A DNA stretch of 64,000 nucleotides from Flavobacterium alvei (GCF_002920895.1 NZ_PQVG01000003.1:186001-250000), one strand, 5' to 3'; shown: positions 25,427 through 35,623, counted from the first letter of the stretch. Numbers and translations: made by a program. Notes: generated by a model not told the origin, from the sequence alone.

Positions 25427-26920
25427 ATGTATACATTTTCAAGTAAATTAAAAACATTTTCTCTAGTCTTAATGGTTGTAGGCTTTTTAGGAATAGGATA
25501 TGGTTTTTTATCTGCACCCAAAAATATTCAAGACGTAGAAAAAATTCTAGCTAAACAAGAACATGGTGGTCATCAAGAAGCAACACATGCCTCTGCAAAT
25601 GAACACGCTGTTGCTACTGAAGAACACGCTACAACAGAAGTAGAGCATATTGCCGTTGAGCCGAATGCTGAAAAAGCAGTAACTGATTCGGTTACTGAAG
25701 TTGCTGATTCTACTGAAGCAAAAATTGCAACTGAAGCAGTACAAGCTGTAGCATCTCATAAAGCTGAGCCAGTTAAACACGAGGTAAACGAAGCAGCTGA
25801 ACACGAAGAACATTTAAACCACGTTTTACATCAATTGCAAAACAAACCTTGGTCTGCATTATATGTTGCTTGTATTTTCTTTATGTTAGTATCTCTTGGT
25901 GTATTAGCTTTTTATGCTATTCAACAAGTGGCGCAATCGGGTTGGTCTCCAGTTTTGTTTAGAGTAATGCAAGGGATTACGGCTTATCTTCCAGTAGGAT
26001 CTGTTATCTTTTTTGTGATATTACTTCTTTGTGGATTGCACATTTTCGATTCTAATCATTTATTTGTTTGGTTGGATCCTCAAGTTGTTGCTCACGATGA
26101 ATTGATTCAAGCTAAATCGGGTTATTTGAATTTCCCTTTTTGGATCGTTAGAGCGGCAATATTTTTAGCTGGTTGGAATCTTTACAGATTTTATTCAAGA
26201 AAAAATTGTTTGGCTCAAGACGAAGCTAATGATGATAATTTCTATAAAAAGAATTTTAAATTGTCTGCAGGTTTTCTAGTATTCTTTATTGTTTCTGAAT
26301 CTATTATGTCTTGGGACTGGATTATGTCAATAGATCCACATTGGTTTAGTACATTATTTGGATGGTATGTTTTTGCTAGTTTCTTAGTTAGTGGTGTAAC
26401 AGTTATTTGCTTAACTACTTTGTATTTGAAATCAAAAGGATATTTAGAATATGTAAATACAAGTCACATTCATGATTTAGCAAAATTTATGTTTGGTTTT
26501 AGTGTGTTTTGGACTTATTTATGGTTCTCTCAATTTATGTTGATTTGGTATGCCGATATTCCTGAAGAAATTACTTATTTCGTAACAAGAATCCAACTTT
26601 ATAATCTTCCGTTCTTTGGGGCTGTAGTTATGAATTTTGTTTTCCCATTGTTGATACTAATCAATACTGATTTCAAAAGAATATCTTGGGTACTTGTAAT
26701 GGCTGGTACAGTAATATTATTAGGTCACTATGTTGATTTTTTCAATATGATTATGCCAGGTACAGTAGGTGATCAATGGTTTATTGGAATTCCAGAAATA
26801 TCTTCTGTGTTTTTCTTCTTAGGTTTATTCCTTTACGTAGTATTTACAGCATTGACTAAAGCGCCTTTGTTGCCAAAAAGAAATCCGTTTATTGAAGAAA
26901 GTAAACATTTTCATTATTAA
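25427..26920 (+). CDS. actF: alternative complex III subunit ActF
   Basis: 497 residues, the second NrfD-like membrane subunit. After one N-terminal helix there is a His/Ala/Glu-rich region of about 100 residues (EHGGHQEATHASANEHAVAT and similar), then about nine further helices. Conserved blocks include MSWDWIMSIDPHWFSTLFGWY and FSVFWTYLWFSQFMLIWYAD. ActF is paired with ActC in the membrane and is proposed to take part in proton movement. The His-rich linker is longer than I would expect for the family and might bind metal. Confidence 0.93.
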   Translation: MYTFSSKLKTFSLVLMVVGFLGIGYGFLSAPKNIQDVEKILAKQEHGGHQEATHASANEHAVATEEHATTEVEHIAVEPNAEKAVTDSVTEVADSTEAKIATEAVQAVASHKAEPVKHEVNEAAEHEEHLNHVLHQLQNKPWSALYVACIFFMLVSLGVLAFYAIQQVAQSGWSPVLFRVMQGITAYLPVGSVIFFVILLLCGLHIFDSNHLFVWLDPQVVAHDELIQAKSGYLNFPFWIVRAAIFLAGWNLYRFYSRKNCLAQDEANDDNFYKKNFKLSAGFLVFFIVSESIMSWDWIMSIDPHWFSTLFGWYVFASFLVSGVTVICLTTLYLKSKGYLEYVNTSHIHDLAKFMFGFSVFWTYLWFSQFMLIWYADIPEEITYFVTRIQLYNLPFFGAVVMNFVFPLLILINTDFKRISWVLVMAGTVILLGHYVDFFNMIMPGTVGDQWFIGIPEISSVFFFLGLFLYVVFTALTKAPLLPKRNPFIEESKHFHY

Positions 26921-26937
26921 TATTTAAAAAAAAATAG

Positions 26938-28092
26938 ATGACAAGTTTGTTGGTAATTATAGTTTTAGTTTTATTATCTATTGCTTTGTGGCAGTTGACT
27001 AAAATTTTCGATTTGACACAGGTAGGAAGCATTAAAGATGATTCACAAGTCGCTAATGATGGTGATAATAACGTTCAAGGTTATTTGATGTTTGGTTTCT
27101 TGGCATTCATTTATATTTTTACAATCTATGGATTGATAAAATGGGGTCCATTAGTACTTCATACTCCAGCATCAAAGCATGGTAGCATGGTAGATAGTTT
27201 GATGAATATTACTTGGGTTCTTATTTTTATAGTTCAGGCTATTACTCAGGCATTAGTTCATTATTTCTCATTCAAATACAGAGGAAATAAAAGTAATAAA
27301 GCCTTGTATCTTGCTGACAATAACAAATTAGAGGTTATATGGAGTGGTATTCCAGCAATTGTTTTGACAGGTTTAATTCTTTATGGTCTTTATGCTTGGA
27401 CTGATATTATGTTTGTGGACAAAGATGAAGATACAATCGAAATCGAATTATACGCTCAACAATTTAAATGGACTGCAAGATATTCTGGAACAGATAATGT
27501 TCTTGGTAAAGCCAACGTTAGATTAATTGAAGGTGTAAATACTTTAGGTGTAGATTTATCTGATCCTAACGCACAAGATGATATTGTTGTTTCAGAATTG
27601 CATATTCCTAAAGGAAAAAAAGTACATTTCAAGATTAGATCACAAGATGTATTGCACTCAGCTTATTTTCCACATTTTAGAGCTCAGATGAATTGTGTTC
27701 CGGGAATGGTAACAGAATTCGCTTTCGAACCAGTTTATACTTCAGATGAATATAGAGCTATGCCTTTTATGGTTGAGAAAGTAAAAAAAATTAATGATTT
27801 GCGTCAAGCTAAAAGTAAAGAACTTGTAGCAAATGGTTTGCCAGCTCTTGATCCTTATACTTTTGATTACCTTTTGCTTTGTAATAAAATATGTGGTGCT
27901 TCTCATTACAATATGCAAATGAAAGTTGTTGTTGATACACCAGAAGATTTTAAAACTTGGTTAAGTGATAAGCCAACTTTGGTTCAAGAAGTTAAGGCTG
28001 CTAATGCACCAAAACCTGTAGAAGGTGCAATAGGTGCGGATTCAACAAAAACAAATGATACTGCCGTTATTGCTAAAATTGCAATGAAATAA
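26938..28092 (+). CDS. ctaC: cytochrome c oxidase subunit II
   Basis: 384 residues with three to four N-terminal transmembrane helices, more than the usual two, followed by a cupredoxin CuA domain. CuA ligands are visible: the His of LHSAYFPHFRAQMNCVPGM and the C-x3-C-x3-H-x2-M of CNKICGASHYNM. The usual Glu between the cysteines is Lys here. There is no fused cytochrome c domain, so electrons must come from a separate cytochrome such as that of ActA. It follows actF by 17 bases in the same operon. Confidence 0.95.
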   Translation: MTSLLVIIVLVLLSIALWQLTKIFDLTQVGSIKDDSQVANDGDNNVQGYLMFGFLAFIYIFTIYGLIKWGPLVLHTPASKHGSMVDSLMNITWVLIFIVQAITQALVHYFSFKYRGNKSNKALYLADNNKLEVIWSGIPAIVLTGLILYGLYAWTDIMFVDKDEDTIEIELYAQQFKWTARYSGTDNVLGKANVRLIEGVNTLGVDLSDPNAQDDIVVSELHIPKGKKVHFKIRSQDVLHSAYFPHFRAQMNCVPGMVTEFAFEPVYTSDEYRAMPFMVEKVKKINDLRQAKSKELVANGLPALDPYTFDYLLLCNKICGASHYNMQMKVVVDTPEDFKTWLSDKPTLVQEVKAANAPKPVEGAIGADSTKTNDTAVIAKIAMK

Positions 28093-28122
28093 TAATAAAG
28101 AAAAATTTAAAGTAAAACAGAT

Positions 28123-29919
28123 ATGTCAGCAGAAGGTCACGATCACGAACATTCACACGAACACGAACACCACCATAAAGACACTTTTATTACTAAATAT
28201 ATTTTTAGTATAGATCACAAAATGATTGCCAAACAATACTTGATTACAGGTATTATTATGGGTGTTATTGGTGTGGTGATGTCAATGCTTTTTAGAATGC
28301 AATTAGCTTGGCCAGAAGAATCTTTCAAAATTTTCAATGTTTTGTTGGGTGATAAATGGGCTCCAAATGGAGTTATGGCCAATGATATTTATTTAGCCTT
28401 GGTAACGATACACGGAACTATAATGGTTTTCTTTGTGTTGACCGCAGGTTTAAGTGGAACTTTTAGTAATTTATTGATTCCATTACAAATTGGAGCAAGA
28501 GATATGGCCTCTGGTTTTTTGAATATGATTTCCTATTGGTTATTTTTCTTATCTAGTGTTATAATGGTAAGTTCTTTATTTGTTGAATCTGGACCTGCTA
28601 ACGCTGGTTGGACTATTTATCCTCCTTTGAGTGCTTTGCCACAAGCTATTTCGGGTTCTGGAGCAGGTATGACACTTTGGTTGGTTTCAATGGCATTGTT
28701 TATTGCGGCTTCCTTGATGGGCTCTTTAAATTATATCGTTACTGTAATCAATCTTAGAACAAAAGGAATGTCTATGACAAGATTGCCACTTACTATTTGG
28801 GCTTTCTTTGTAACGGCAATTATCGGAGTTATTTCCTTTCCAGTTTTATTGTCAGCGGCTTTATTGTTGATTTTTGACAGAAGTTTTGGGACTTCTTTCT
28901 TCTTGTCTGATATTTATATTGCTGGAGAAGTTTTGCATTATCAAGGTGGTTCACCAGTTTTGTTTGAGCATTTATTTTGGTTCTTAGGTCACCCTGAGGT
29001 TTATATCATTATTTTGCCTGCATTGGGTATTACTTCTGAAATTATTGCAACAAATTCTCGTAAACCAATTTTTGGTTATAGAGCGATGATTATGTCTATA
29101 TTGGCAATCGCATTTTTATCGACAATCGTTTGGGGTCACCATATGTTTGTATCAGGAATGAATCCATTCTTAGGGTCTGTGTTTACATTTACCACTTTAT
29201 TGATTGCAATTCCTTCGGCTGTAAAAGCTTTTAATTACATTACAACACTTTGGAAAGGTAACTTGCAATTAAATCCTGCGATGTTGTTCTCAATAGGTTT
29301 AGTATCTACATTTATCACAGGTGGTTTGACAGGAATTATTCTTGGCGACAGTACTCTAGATATTAATGTTCACGATACTTATTTTGTGGTAGCTCACTTT
29401 CACTTGGTAATGGGTATTTCTGCTCTTTACGGAATGTTTGCTGGAATTTACCACTGGTTTCCAAAAATGTTTGGTAGAATGTTGAACAAAAACTTAGGGT
29501 ATGTTCACTTTTGGGTAACTGCTGTTTGTGCTTATGGTGTTTTCTTTCCAATGCACTTCATCGGATTAGCTGGTTTGCCAAGACGTTACTATACAAATAC
29601 AAACTTTCCATTATTTGACGATTTGCAAAATGTTAACGTTCTTATTACTACATTTGCTTTGATAGGTGGGGCATTTCAATTGGTGTTCTTATATAATTTC
29701 TTCTCTAGTATTTTCTATGGTAAGAAAGCAGTTCAAAACCCTTGGAGATCAAACACTTTAGAATGGACAACTCCTGTAGAGCACATTCACGGAAACTGGC
29801 CAGGTGAAATTCCAGAAGTACACCGTTGGCCATATGATTACAGTAATCCTGCTCACGATGAGGATTTTGTACCGCAAACAGTTCCAATGAAAGAAGGAGA
29901 AGTAGTTCTTCATCATTAA
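28123..29919 (+). CDS. ctaD: cytochrome c oxidase subunit I
   Basis: 598 residues with about twelve transmembrane helices. An N-terminal His-rich tail (GHDHEHSHEHEHHH) precedes the first helix. Family A features are present: GHPEVY with the cross-linked Tyr and D-channel Glu, WGHHMFVSGM, IPSAVKAFN with the K-channel Lys, and HDTYFVVAHFHLVMG with heme ligands. It reduces O2 to water and pumps protons. It ends the respiratory operon, with a terminator directly after. Confidence 0.97.
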   Translation: MSAEGHDHEHSHEHEHHHKDTFITKYIFSIDHKMIAKQYLITGIIMGVIGVVMSMLFRMQLAWPEESFKIFNVLLGDKWAPNGVMANDIYLALVTIHGTIMVFFVLTAGLSGTFSNLLIPLQIGARDMASGFLNMISYWLFFLSSVIMVSSLFVESGPANAGWTIYPPLSALPQAISGSGAGMTLWLVSMALFIAASLMGSLNYIVTVINLRTKGMSMTRLPLTIWAFFVTAIIGVISFPVLLSAALLLIFDRSFGTSFFLSDIYIAGEVLHYQGGSPVLFEHLFWFLGHPEVYIIILPALGITSEIIATNSRKPIFGYRAMIMSILAIAFLSTIVWGHHMFVSGMNPFLGSVFTFTTLLIAIPSAVKAFNYITTLWKGNLQLNPAMLFSIGLVSTFITGGLTGIILGDSTLDINVHDTYFVVAHFHLVMGISALYGMFAGIYHWFPKMFGRMLNKNLGYVHFWVTAVCAYGVFFPMHFIGLAGLPRRYYTNTNFPLFDDLQNVNVLITTFALIGGAFQLVFLYNFFSSIFYGKKAVQNPWRSNTLEWTTPVEHIHGNWPGEIPEVHRWPYDYSNPAHDEDFVPQTVPMKEGEVVLHH

Positions 29920-29940
29920 AATTTAAAAATATTATATTAA

Positions 29941-29972
29941 AATGCCTTTCGTTTTGAAAGGCATTTTTATTT
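29941..29972 (+). terminator. terminator of the act-cta operon
   Basis: AATGCCTTTC and GAAAGGCATT pair around GTTTT, followed by a T-rich run. It lies 21 bases after the ctaD stop. Confidence 0.88.
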
Positions 29973-29986
29973 GCTCATAACTTTGT

Positions 29987-29994
29987 TATATTTG
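29987..29994 (+). promoter_or_regulatory. -7 promoter element of ruvB
   Basis: TATATTTG lies only 4 bases before the ruvB ATG. A TTTT at 29965-29968 would serve as a degenerate -33 with an 18-bp spacer, inside the T tract of the preceding terminator. If used, the mRNA would begin at or next to the ATG. Confidence 0.5.
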
Positions 29995-29998
29995 TAGA

Positions 29999-31021
29999 AT
30001 GAATGAAAATTTAGACCCAACAAACAAAGGCTTTAACTCAGAGGAACTTGATCTTGAAAAAAGATTAAGACCCTTGTCTTTTGATGATTTTGCAGGTCAG
30101 GATCAAATACTCGAAAACTTGAAGGTTTTTGTTCAAGCGGCCAATCAACGAAATGAAGCCCTTGATCATGCACTATTTCACGGCCCTCCAGGATTAGGAA
30201 AAACTACTTTGGCTAATATTCTCGCCAATGAATTGCAAGTTGGAATCAAAATTACTTCTGGACCTGTTTTAGATAAACCAGGTGATTTGGCAGGTTTATT
30301 GACCAATCTCGAAGAAAGAGATGTTTTGTTTATTGATGAAATTCACCGTTTGAGTCCCATTGTCGAAGAATATTTATATTCGGCTATGGAAGATTTCAAG
30401 ATTGATATTATGATTGAATCAGGGCCAAATGCTAGAACCGTTCAAATCAATTTGAATCCGTTTACATTAATTGGTGCTACAACTCGTTCTGGATTATTGA
30501 CCGCTCCAATGCGAGCTCGTTTTGGGATTTCATCGCGACTACAGTATTACACCACCGAACTTTTAACAACAATAGTCGAAAGAAGTGCATCCATCCTTAA
30601 AATGACTATTTCTATGGAAGCCGCTATCGAAATTGCAGGTCGAAGTAGAGGAACACCTCGTATAGCCAATGCCTTATTGCGAAGAGTGCGTGATTTTGCT
30701 CAAATCAAAGGAAATGGAACCATCGACATAGAAATTGCTAGATATGCTTTAAAAGCCTTAAATGTTGACGCTCACGGTTTGGACGAAATGGATAATAAAA
30801 TCCTAAACACCATTATCGATAAATTCAAAGGAGGACCTGTAGGATTATCCACTTTGGCAACAGCCGTATCTGAAAGTAGCGAAACTATCGAAGAAGTGTA
30901 CGAACCCTTTTTGATTCAAGAAGGTTTCATTATGCGAACACCAAGAGGAAGAGAAGTAACTGAGAAAGCTTATAAACATTTGGGGAAGGTTAGAACGAAT
31001 GTTCAAGGAGGTCTTTTTTAG
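29999..31021 (+). CDS. ruvB: Holliday junction branch migration ATPase RuvB
   Basis: 340 residues, normal length. It has Walker [13 protein letters not shown], Walker [10 protein letters not shown], a sensor GATTRSG and the C-terminal winged-helix DNA-binding end ([17 protein letters not shown]). RuvB hexamers pull DNA through the RuvA-bound junction during recombination. ruvA is 4 kb downstream in the same direction rather than adjacent. The ATG at 29999 is the only suitable start. queG follows after 18 bases. Confidence 0.97.
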   Translation: MNENLDPTNKGFNSEELDLEKRLRPLSFDDFAGQDQILENLKVFVQAANQRNEALDHALFHGPPGLGKTTLANILANELQVGIKITSGPVLDKPGDLAGLLTNLEERDVLFIDEIHRLSPIVEEYLYSAMEDFKIDIMIESGPNARTVQINLNPFTLIGATTRSGLLTAPMRARFGISSRLQYYTTELLTTIVERSASILKMTISMEAAIEIAGRSRGTPRIANALLRRVRDFAQIKGNGTIDIEIARYALKALNVDAHGLDEMDNKILNTIIDKFKGGPVGLSTLATAVSESSETIEEVYEPFLIQEGFIMRTPRGREVTEKAYKHLGKVRTNVQGGLF

Positions 31022-31039
31022 GTTTTAATTTTCAAGTAA

Positions 31040-31966
31040 TTGTTTAACAATAAAGAAAAACATACCCAATTCATCAAATCCGAGGCTAAACGCCTCGGTT
31101 TTTTGTCTTGTGGTATATCCAAGGCGGGGTTTCTCGAAAAAGACGCACCACGATTGGAAAAATGGTTGAATAAGCAAATGAACGGTCAAATGTCTTATAT
31201 GGAAAATAATTTTGACAAGCGTTTGAACCCAACTTTATTAGTAGATGATGCCAAAAGTGTGGTTTCGCTTTTGTTGAATTATTATCCTTCCGAATTTCAG
31301 AATGAAGAAAGCTATAAAATTTCAAAATATGCCTACGGTCAAGATTACCATTTTGTCATTAAAGACAAATTGAAAGAATTGTTGTTTTCGATTCAATCCA
31401 ATATAGGCGAAGTATCAGGAAGAGCTTTTGTAGATTCGGCACCCGTTTTAGACAAAGCCTGGGCAGCCAAAAGCGGTTTGGGTTGGATTGGTAAAAACGG
31501 GAATTTATTGACACAGAAAGTGGGGTCTTTTTATTTCATAGCCGAACTTATTATCGACCTCGATTTAGAATACGATCACGCAACCACCGATCATTGCGGT
31601 TCTTGCACAGCCTGTATTGATGCTTGTCCGACCAATGCTATTGTTGCGCCTTATGTGGTTGACGGTAGTAAATGTATTTCCTATTTTACCATCGAACTCA
31701 AAGAAAACATTCCACAAGAAATGAAAGGTAAATTTGATAATTGGGCATTTGGTTGCGATGTTTGTCAAGATGTTTGCCCTTGGAATCGCTTTTCGAAAGC
31801 TCATAACGAACCTCTTTTTACTCCGAATAAAGAAATGCTTTCGATGTCTAAAAAGGATTGGACAGAAATCACTGAAAATACTTTTAATTTGGTTTTTAAA
31901 AATTCTCCTGTCAAAAGGACCAAATATTCTGGAATTAGGCGAAATATAGATTTCCTAAAAGAGTGA
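31040..31966 (+). CDS. queG: epoxyqueuosine reductase QueG
   Basis: 308 residues. It has the cobalamin-binding and catalytic region ([43 protein letters not shown]) and two [4Fe-4S] motifs, [13 protein letters not shown] and [11 protein letters not shown]. QueG reduces epoxyqueuosine to queuosine in tRNAs with GUN anticodons. No ATG is available near the expected N-terminus, so TTG at 31040 is probably the start. It is likely co-transcribed with ruvB. Confidence 0.95.
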   Translation: MFNNKEKHTQFIKSEAKRLGFLSCGISKAGFLEKDAPRLEKWLNKQMNGQMSYMENNFDKRLNPTLLVDDAKSVVSLLLNYYPSEFQNEESYKISKYAYGQDYHFVIKDKLKELLFSIQSNIGEVSGRAFVDSAPVLDKAWAAKSGLGWIGKNGNLLTQKVGSFYFIAELIIDLDLEYDHATTDHCGSCTACIDACPTNAIVAPYVVDGSKCISYFTIELKENIPQEMKGKFDNWAFGCDVCQDVCPWNRFSKAHNEPLFTPNKEMLSMSKKDWTEITENTFNLVFKNSPVKRTKYSGIRRNIDFLKE

Positions 31967-32030
31967 TTTTTAAGTTAAAATTGTACTGTGTTTTATAATT
32001 TTTTGTTTTAAATATTTGATTAGGGTGTTG

Positions 32031-32057
32031 TAAAATTAGTTTTTTTTTCTAATTTTA
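32031..32057. repeat. AT-rich inverted repeat upstream of the CBS gene
   Basis: TAAAATTAG and CTAATTTTA form a perfect 9-bp stem around a loop of nine T. There is no T tract after the stem, so it is a poor terminator. It lies 24 bases before the CBS gene and could be an operator or a leader hairpin. Confidence 0.45.
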
Positions 32058-32080
32058 TAATTCAATTAAATTATTCTATT

Positions 32081-32515
32081 ATGACAGTAAATCAAATATT
32101 AGCAAAAAAGGGGAAAGAAGTATATTCAGTACCGCCTTCCATCACAGTATATGAAGCTTTGGTAAGCATGAGTGAAAAAAATATTGGAGCTATTTTAGTA
32201 GTAGAAAACGATCTTTTGATAGGAATTTTATCCGAAAGAGATTACGCTCGAAAAATTGCTTTGAAAGCTAAATCTTCGAAAAAAACATTTGTACATGAAA
32301 TTATGGCAAATAATGTTATTACTGTAAAACCTAGTGACAACTTAGATTATTGTATGGATTTGATGTACAACAAAAAAATTAGACACTTGCCAGTAGTGGA
32401 AAATGACAACATTCTAGGTATTATTTCTATTGGTGATGTTGTAAAATCTATAATAGATTTACAAAAAGAAACAATTCAGTACTTAGATTCTTATATAAGC
32501 GGTGGAAAATCATAA
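32081..32515 (+). CDS. CBS domain-pair protein
   Basis: 144 residues consisting of two CBS motifs (about 8-65 and 75-135): IGAILVVENDLLIGILSERDYARKI (shown in full only as a family pattern) and IRHLPVVENDNILGIISIGDVV. Such stand-alone CBS pairs bind adenine nucleotides such as AMP, ATP or NADH and regulate partner proteins. No other domain is present. It is a single gene with a strong terminator, preceding the malic enzyme gene; a regulatory link between them is speculative. Confidence 0.92.
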   Translation: MTVNQILAKKGKEVYSVPPSITVYEALVSMSEKNIGAILVVENDLLIGILSERDYARKIALKAKSSKKTFVHEIMANNVITVKPSDNLDYCMDLMYNKKIRHLPVVENDNILGIISIGDVVKSIIDLQKETIQYLDSYISGGKS

Positions 32516-32537
32516 ATTATTATCACAAAATAGTTAA

Positions 32538-32569
32538 AATAGCTGCGAATTTTGCAGCTATTTTTTTTT
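32538..32569 (+). terminator. terminator of the CBS gene
   Basis: AATAGCTGC and GCAGCTATT pair around GAATTTT, followed by at least six T. Confidence 0.92.
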
Positions 32570-32635
32570 AACATAAGACTTTATTTTTGTACAAAAATGA
32601 AGTCTAAAAAAGCCTCCTTTTTAATGCAAATCTGC

Positions 32636-32643
32636 TATCTTTG
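32636..32643 (+). promoter_or_regulatory. -7 promoter element of maeB
   Basis: TATCTTTG matches TAnnTTTG and overlaps an in-frame TTG at 32641, which rules that codon out as the start and supports the ATG at 32668. I see no clear TTTG at -33. Confidence 0.5.
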
Positions 32644-32667
32644 ATTGTCAGATTTAAAATTAACATA

Positions 32668-34953
32668 ATGGATAAGAATAGCAAACGATTAGAAGCATTA
32701 CTATATCATGCAAAACCAACACCTGGAAAAATTCAGGTTGTACCTACAAAAAAATACGCAACCCAAAGAGATCTTTCTTTAGCCTACTCACCCGGAGTTG
32801 CTGAACCTTGTTTAGAAATAGCAAAGGACATCAATAACGTTTATAAATATACTGCAAAAGGAAATTTAGTTGCAGTAATATCAAATGGAACCGCCGTTTT
32901 AGGACTTGGCGATATTGGACCAGAAGCAGGAAAACCAGTAATGGAAGGAAAAGGATTGCTGTTCAAAATCTTTGCAGGTATCGATGTATTCGACATTGAA
33001 GTTGGGACAAAAGATGTAGAAGAATTTATTCAAACCGTTAAGAATATTTCGCCAACCTTTGGCGGTATTAATCTTGAAGATATTAAAGCTCCTGAATCTT
33101 TTGAAATAGAAAGAAGATTGGTCGAAGAATTGAACATTCCAGTGATGCATGACGATCAGCACGGGACAGCAATAATTTCGTCAGCAGCATTATTAAATGC
33201 TGTAGAATTAGCGGGAAAAAAACCTGAGGATTTGAAAATGGTAGTTTCAGGTGCAGGTTCAGCGGCTTTGGCTTGTGCTAATATGTATGTTTTACTTGGA
33301 CTTAAGGTCGAAAATATATTAATGTTTAACAGCAAAGGCGTTTTAACAAAAGACAACTCATCATTGTCAGCTATGCAATTGTTGTATGCAACAGACAAGA
33401 AACCTATGAGTCTTGAAGAAGCCTTGGTGGGCGCAGACATCTTCTTAGGATTATCTTCGGGAGATATTATGACTCCAAAAATGTTGTTGGGAATGGCAGA
33501 AAATCCTATCGTTTTTGCGATGGCAAACCCAAATCCAGAAATTGCATACAATCTTGCTATTGCCACTCGAAAAGATGTTATTATGGCAACAGGACGATCT
33601 GACCATCCTAATCAGGTGAATAATGTACTAGGTTTCCCCTATATTTTTAGAGGAGCTTTAGATGTTCGCGCTACCAAAATAAACGAAGAAATGAAAATGG
33701 CTGCCGTGAGAGCTCTCGCTGCATTAGCTAAAGAACACGTGCCAGAACAAGTAAATATTGCCTATGGAGCAACTAAATTAACTTTTGGTCGCGAATACAT
33801 CATACCGTCTCCATTCGATCCAAGATTGATAACTGTTGTCGCTCCAGCAGTTGCAAAAGCAGCAATGGATTCTGGTGTGGCACAAAATCCAATTCACGAT
33901 TGGAAAAAATACGAGGAGGAACTATTAGACCGAATGGGTAGTGATAATAAAATGCTTCGAATGATTATCAACAGAGCCAAAACTAACCCTAAGAAAATTG
34001 TATTTTCTGAAGCAGATCATTTAGACGTTCTTAAAGCTGCACAAGTCGTATATGAAGAAGGAATTGGCTTCCCAATTTTGTTAGGAAAAAAAGATGTTAT
34101 TTTAGCATTGAAAAACGAACTTGGTTTTGATGCCGATGTTCCAATTATTGACCCTAAAACTACCGAAGAAGAAGTTAGAAGAAATAAATATGCCAAAGCC
34201 TATTGGAAAACCAGACAAAGAAGAGGAATCTCTTTGTTTGATGCTCAGAATCTAATGCGAGAAAGAAATTATTTCGCCGCAATGATGGTCAATCAAGGGG
34301 AAGCAGATGCATTATTGACGGGGTATTCCAGAAGTTATCCGTCAGTTGTGAAACCAATGTTGCAACTAATAGACAAAGCACCTGGAGTTTCACTTGTAGC
34401 AACTACAAACATGATGATTACGAGTCGTGGTCCAATGTTTTTATCGGATACCGCCATTAACACAAATCCAACTGCAGAAGAGCTGGCTAAAATTGCCATT
34501 ATGACTGCGAATGCTGCAAAAACACTCGGAGTTTCGCCTGTAATAGCTATGATATCTTTTTCGAATTTTGGTTCTTCAACCAATGAAAGTGCATCCAAAG
34601 TGAGACAAGCGGTAGAATATTTGCATAAAAACCATCCAGATATGATTATTGATGGTGAAATTCAAGCCGATTTTGCTTTAAATCCTGAAATGTTGAAAGC
34701 AAAATTCCCGTTTTCTAAACTAGCAGGCAAAAAAGTAAATACCTTGATTTTCCCTAATCTTGAAGCTGCAAATATTACTTATAAACTGTTGAAAGAATTG
34801 AACAAAGTAGATTCTATTGGTCCAATTATGTTGGGAATGGGAAAATCAGTTCACATCTTCCAATTAGGGGCAAGTGTAGAAGAAATGGTAAGCATGGCTG
34901 CAATTGCAGTGATTGATGCTCAAGAAATGGAAAAGAATAAATCAAAAAAGTAA
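32668..34953 (+). CDS. maeB: NADP-dependent malic enzyme with phosphotransacetylase-like domain
   Basis: 761 residues from the ATG at 32668. The first 430 or so form the malic enzyme ([56 protein letters not shown], and the nucleotide loop [16 protein letters not shown]). The rest is a phosphate acetyl/butyryltransferase-like domain ([39 protein letters not shown]). The enzyme decarboxylates malate to pyruvate, giving NADPH. In MaeB proteins the second domain is regulatory, binding acetyl-CoA, rather than catalytic. It is probably transcribed alone. Confidence 0.96.
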   Translation: MDKNSKRLEALLYHAKPTPGKIQVVPTKKYATQRDLSLAYSPGVAEPCLEIAKDINNVYKYTAKGNLVAVISNGTAVLGLGDIGPEAGKPVMEGKGLLFKIFAGIDVFDIEVGTKDVEEFIQTVKNISPTFGGINLEDIKAPESFEIERRLVEELNIPVMHDDQHGTAIISSAALLNAVELAGKKPEDLKMVVSGAGSAALACANMYVLLGLKVENILMFNSKGVLTKDNSSLSAMQLLYATDKKPMSLEEALVGADIFLGLSSGDIMTPKMLLGMAENPIVFAMANPNPEIAYNLAIATRKDVIMATGRSDHPNQVNNVLGFPYIFRGALDVRATKINEEMKMAAVRALAALAKEHVPEQVNIAYGATKLTFGREYIIPSPFDPRLITVVAPAVAKAAMDSGVAQNPIHDWKKYEEELLDRMGSDNKMLRMIINRAKTNPKKIVFSEADHLDVLKAAQVVYEEGIGFPILLGKKDVILALKNELGFDADVPIIDPKTTEEEVRRNKYAKAYWKTRQRRGISLFDAQNLMRERNYFAAMMVNQGEADALLTGYSRSYPSVVKPMLQLIDKAPGVSLVATTNMMITSRGPMFLSDTAINTNPTAEELAKIAIMTANAAKTLGVSPVIAMISFSNFGSSTNESASKVRQAVEYLHKNHPDMIIDGEIQADFALNPEMLKAKFPFSKLAGKKVNTLIFPNLEAANITYKLLKELNKVDSIGPIMLGMGKSVHIFQLGASVEEMVSMAAIAVIDAQEMEKNKSKK

Positions 34954-34976
34954 AATAATTTTTACTCAATAGCAGG

Positions 34977-35009
34977 ACTTATATAAATTTAATAAAAATT
35001 TATATAAGT
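34977..35009. terminator. 14-bp AT-rich inverted repeat between maeB and ruvA
   Basis: ACTTATATAAATTT and AAATTTATATAAGT pair perfectly around AATAA, followed by only four T. It may be a weak maeB terminator, or an operator, because it lies directly before the ruvA -7 element. Confidence 0.5.
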
Positions 35010-35014
35010 TTTGT

Positions 35015-35022
35015 TATATTTG
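35015..35022 (+). promoter_or_regulatory. -7 promoter element of ruvA-sprA
   Basis: TATATTTG lies 19 bases before the ruvA ATG. No TTTG is found at the right distance upstream; that region is occupied by the inverted repeat. Confidence 0.5.
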
Positions 35023-35041
35023 GGCACATTTATCAAACCGT

Positions 35042-35623
35042 ATGATCGCACATTTACAAGGTAAATTAGTAGAAAAAACGCCAACTCAAGTAGTAATAGA
35101 CTGCGGTGGAGTAGGTTATCACGTAAATATATCTTTGCATACCTATTCATTGCTTCCCGCAACTGATTTTATTAAATTGTTTACACATCTTCAAATAAAA
35201 GAAGACTCCCATACTTTATTTGGATTTGTAGAAAAATCTGAAAGAGAAATATTTAAATTATTGATATCGGTTTCTGGAATTGGAGCAAGTATAGCCAGAA
35301 CCATGTTGTCTTCATTAGATCCCAAACAAATTACAAATGCAATTGCATCAGGTGATGTGGTCACTATACAATCTATAAAAGGAATTGGCAGTAAAACGGC
35401 TCAAAGAGTAATACTCGATTTGAAAGAAAAAGTGCTAAAACTTTATGATTTAGATGAAGTTTCGATCTCGCAAAACAATACAAATAGAGATGAAGCGTTA
35501 TCTGCTTTGGAGGTTTTAGGTTTTGTTCGAAAAGCTTCTGAAAAAATAGTAGAAAAAATCATTAAAGATGCTCCAGAGAGTTCAGTAGAATATATTATCA
35601 AGCAAGCTTTAAAAAACTTATAA
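35042..35623 (+). CDS. ruvA: Holliday junction-binding protein RuvA
   Basis: 193 residues, normal for RuvA. It has the N-terminal OB fold (MIAHLQGKLVEKTPTQVVID), two helix-hairpin-helix motifs (LISVSGIGASIARTML and IQSIKGIGSKTAQRVILDLK) and the C-terminal RuvB-binding helical domain (EALSALEVLGFVRKASEKIV). RuvA recognises four-way junctions and loads RuvB. The sprA gene starts 3 bases after its stop, so the two genes are probably co-transcribed. Confidence 0.97.
   Translation: MIAHLQGKLVEKTPTQVVIDCGGVGYHVNISLHTYSLLPATDFIKLFTHLQIKEDSHTLFGFVEKSEREIFKLLISVSGIGASIARTMLSSLDPKQITNAIASGDVVTIQSIKGIGSKTAQRVILDLKEKVLKLYDLDEVSISQNNTNRDEALSALEVLGFVRKASEKIVEKIIKDAPESSVEYIIKQALKNL

Noticed and set aside
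33156-33566. A 136-codon minus-strand frame inside maeB
   Set aside because: Shadow of the malic enzyme domain with no independent start signals.
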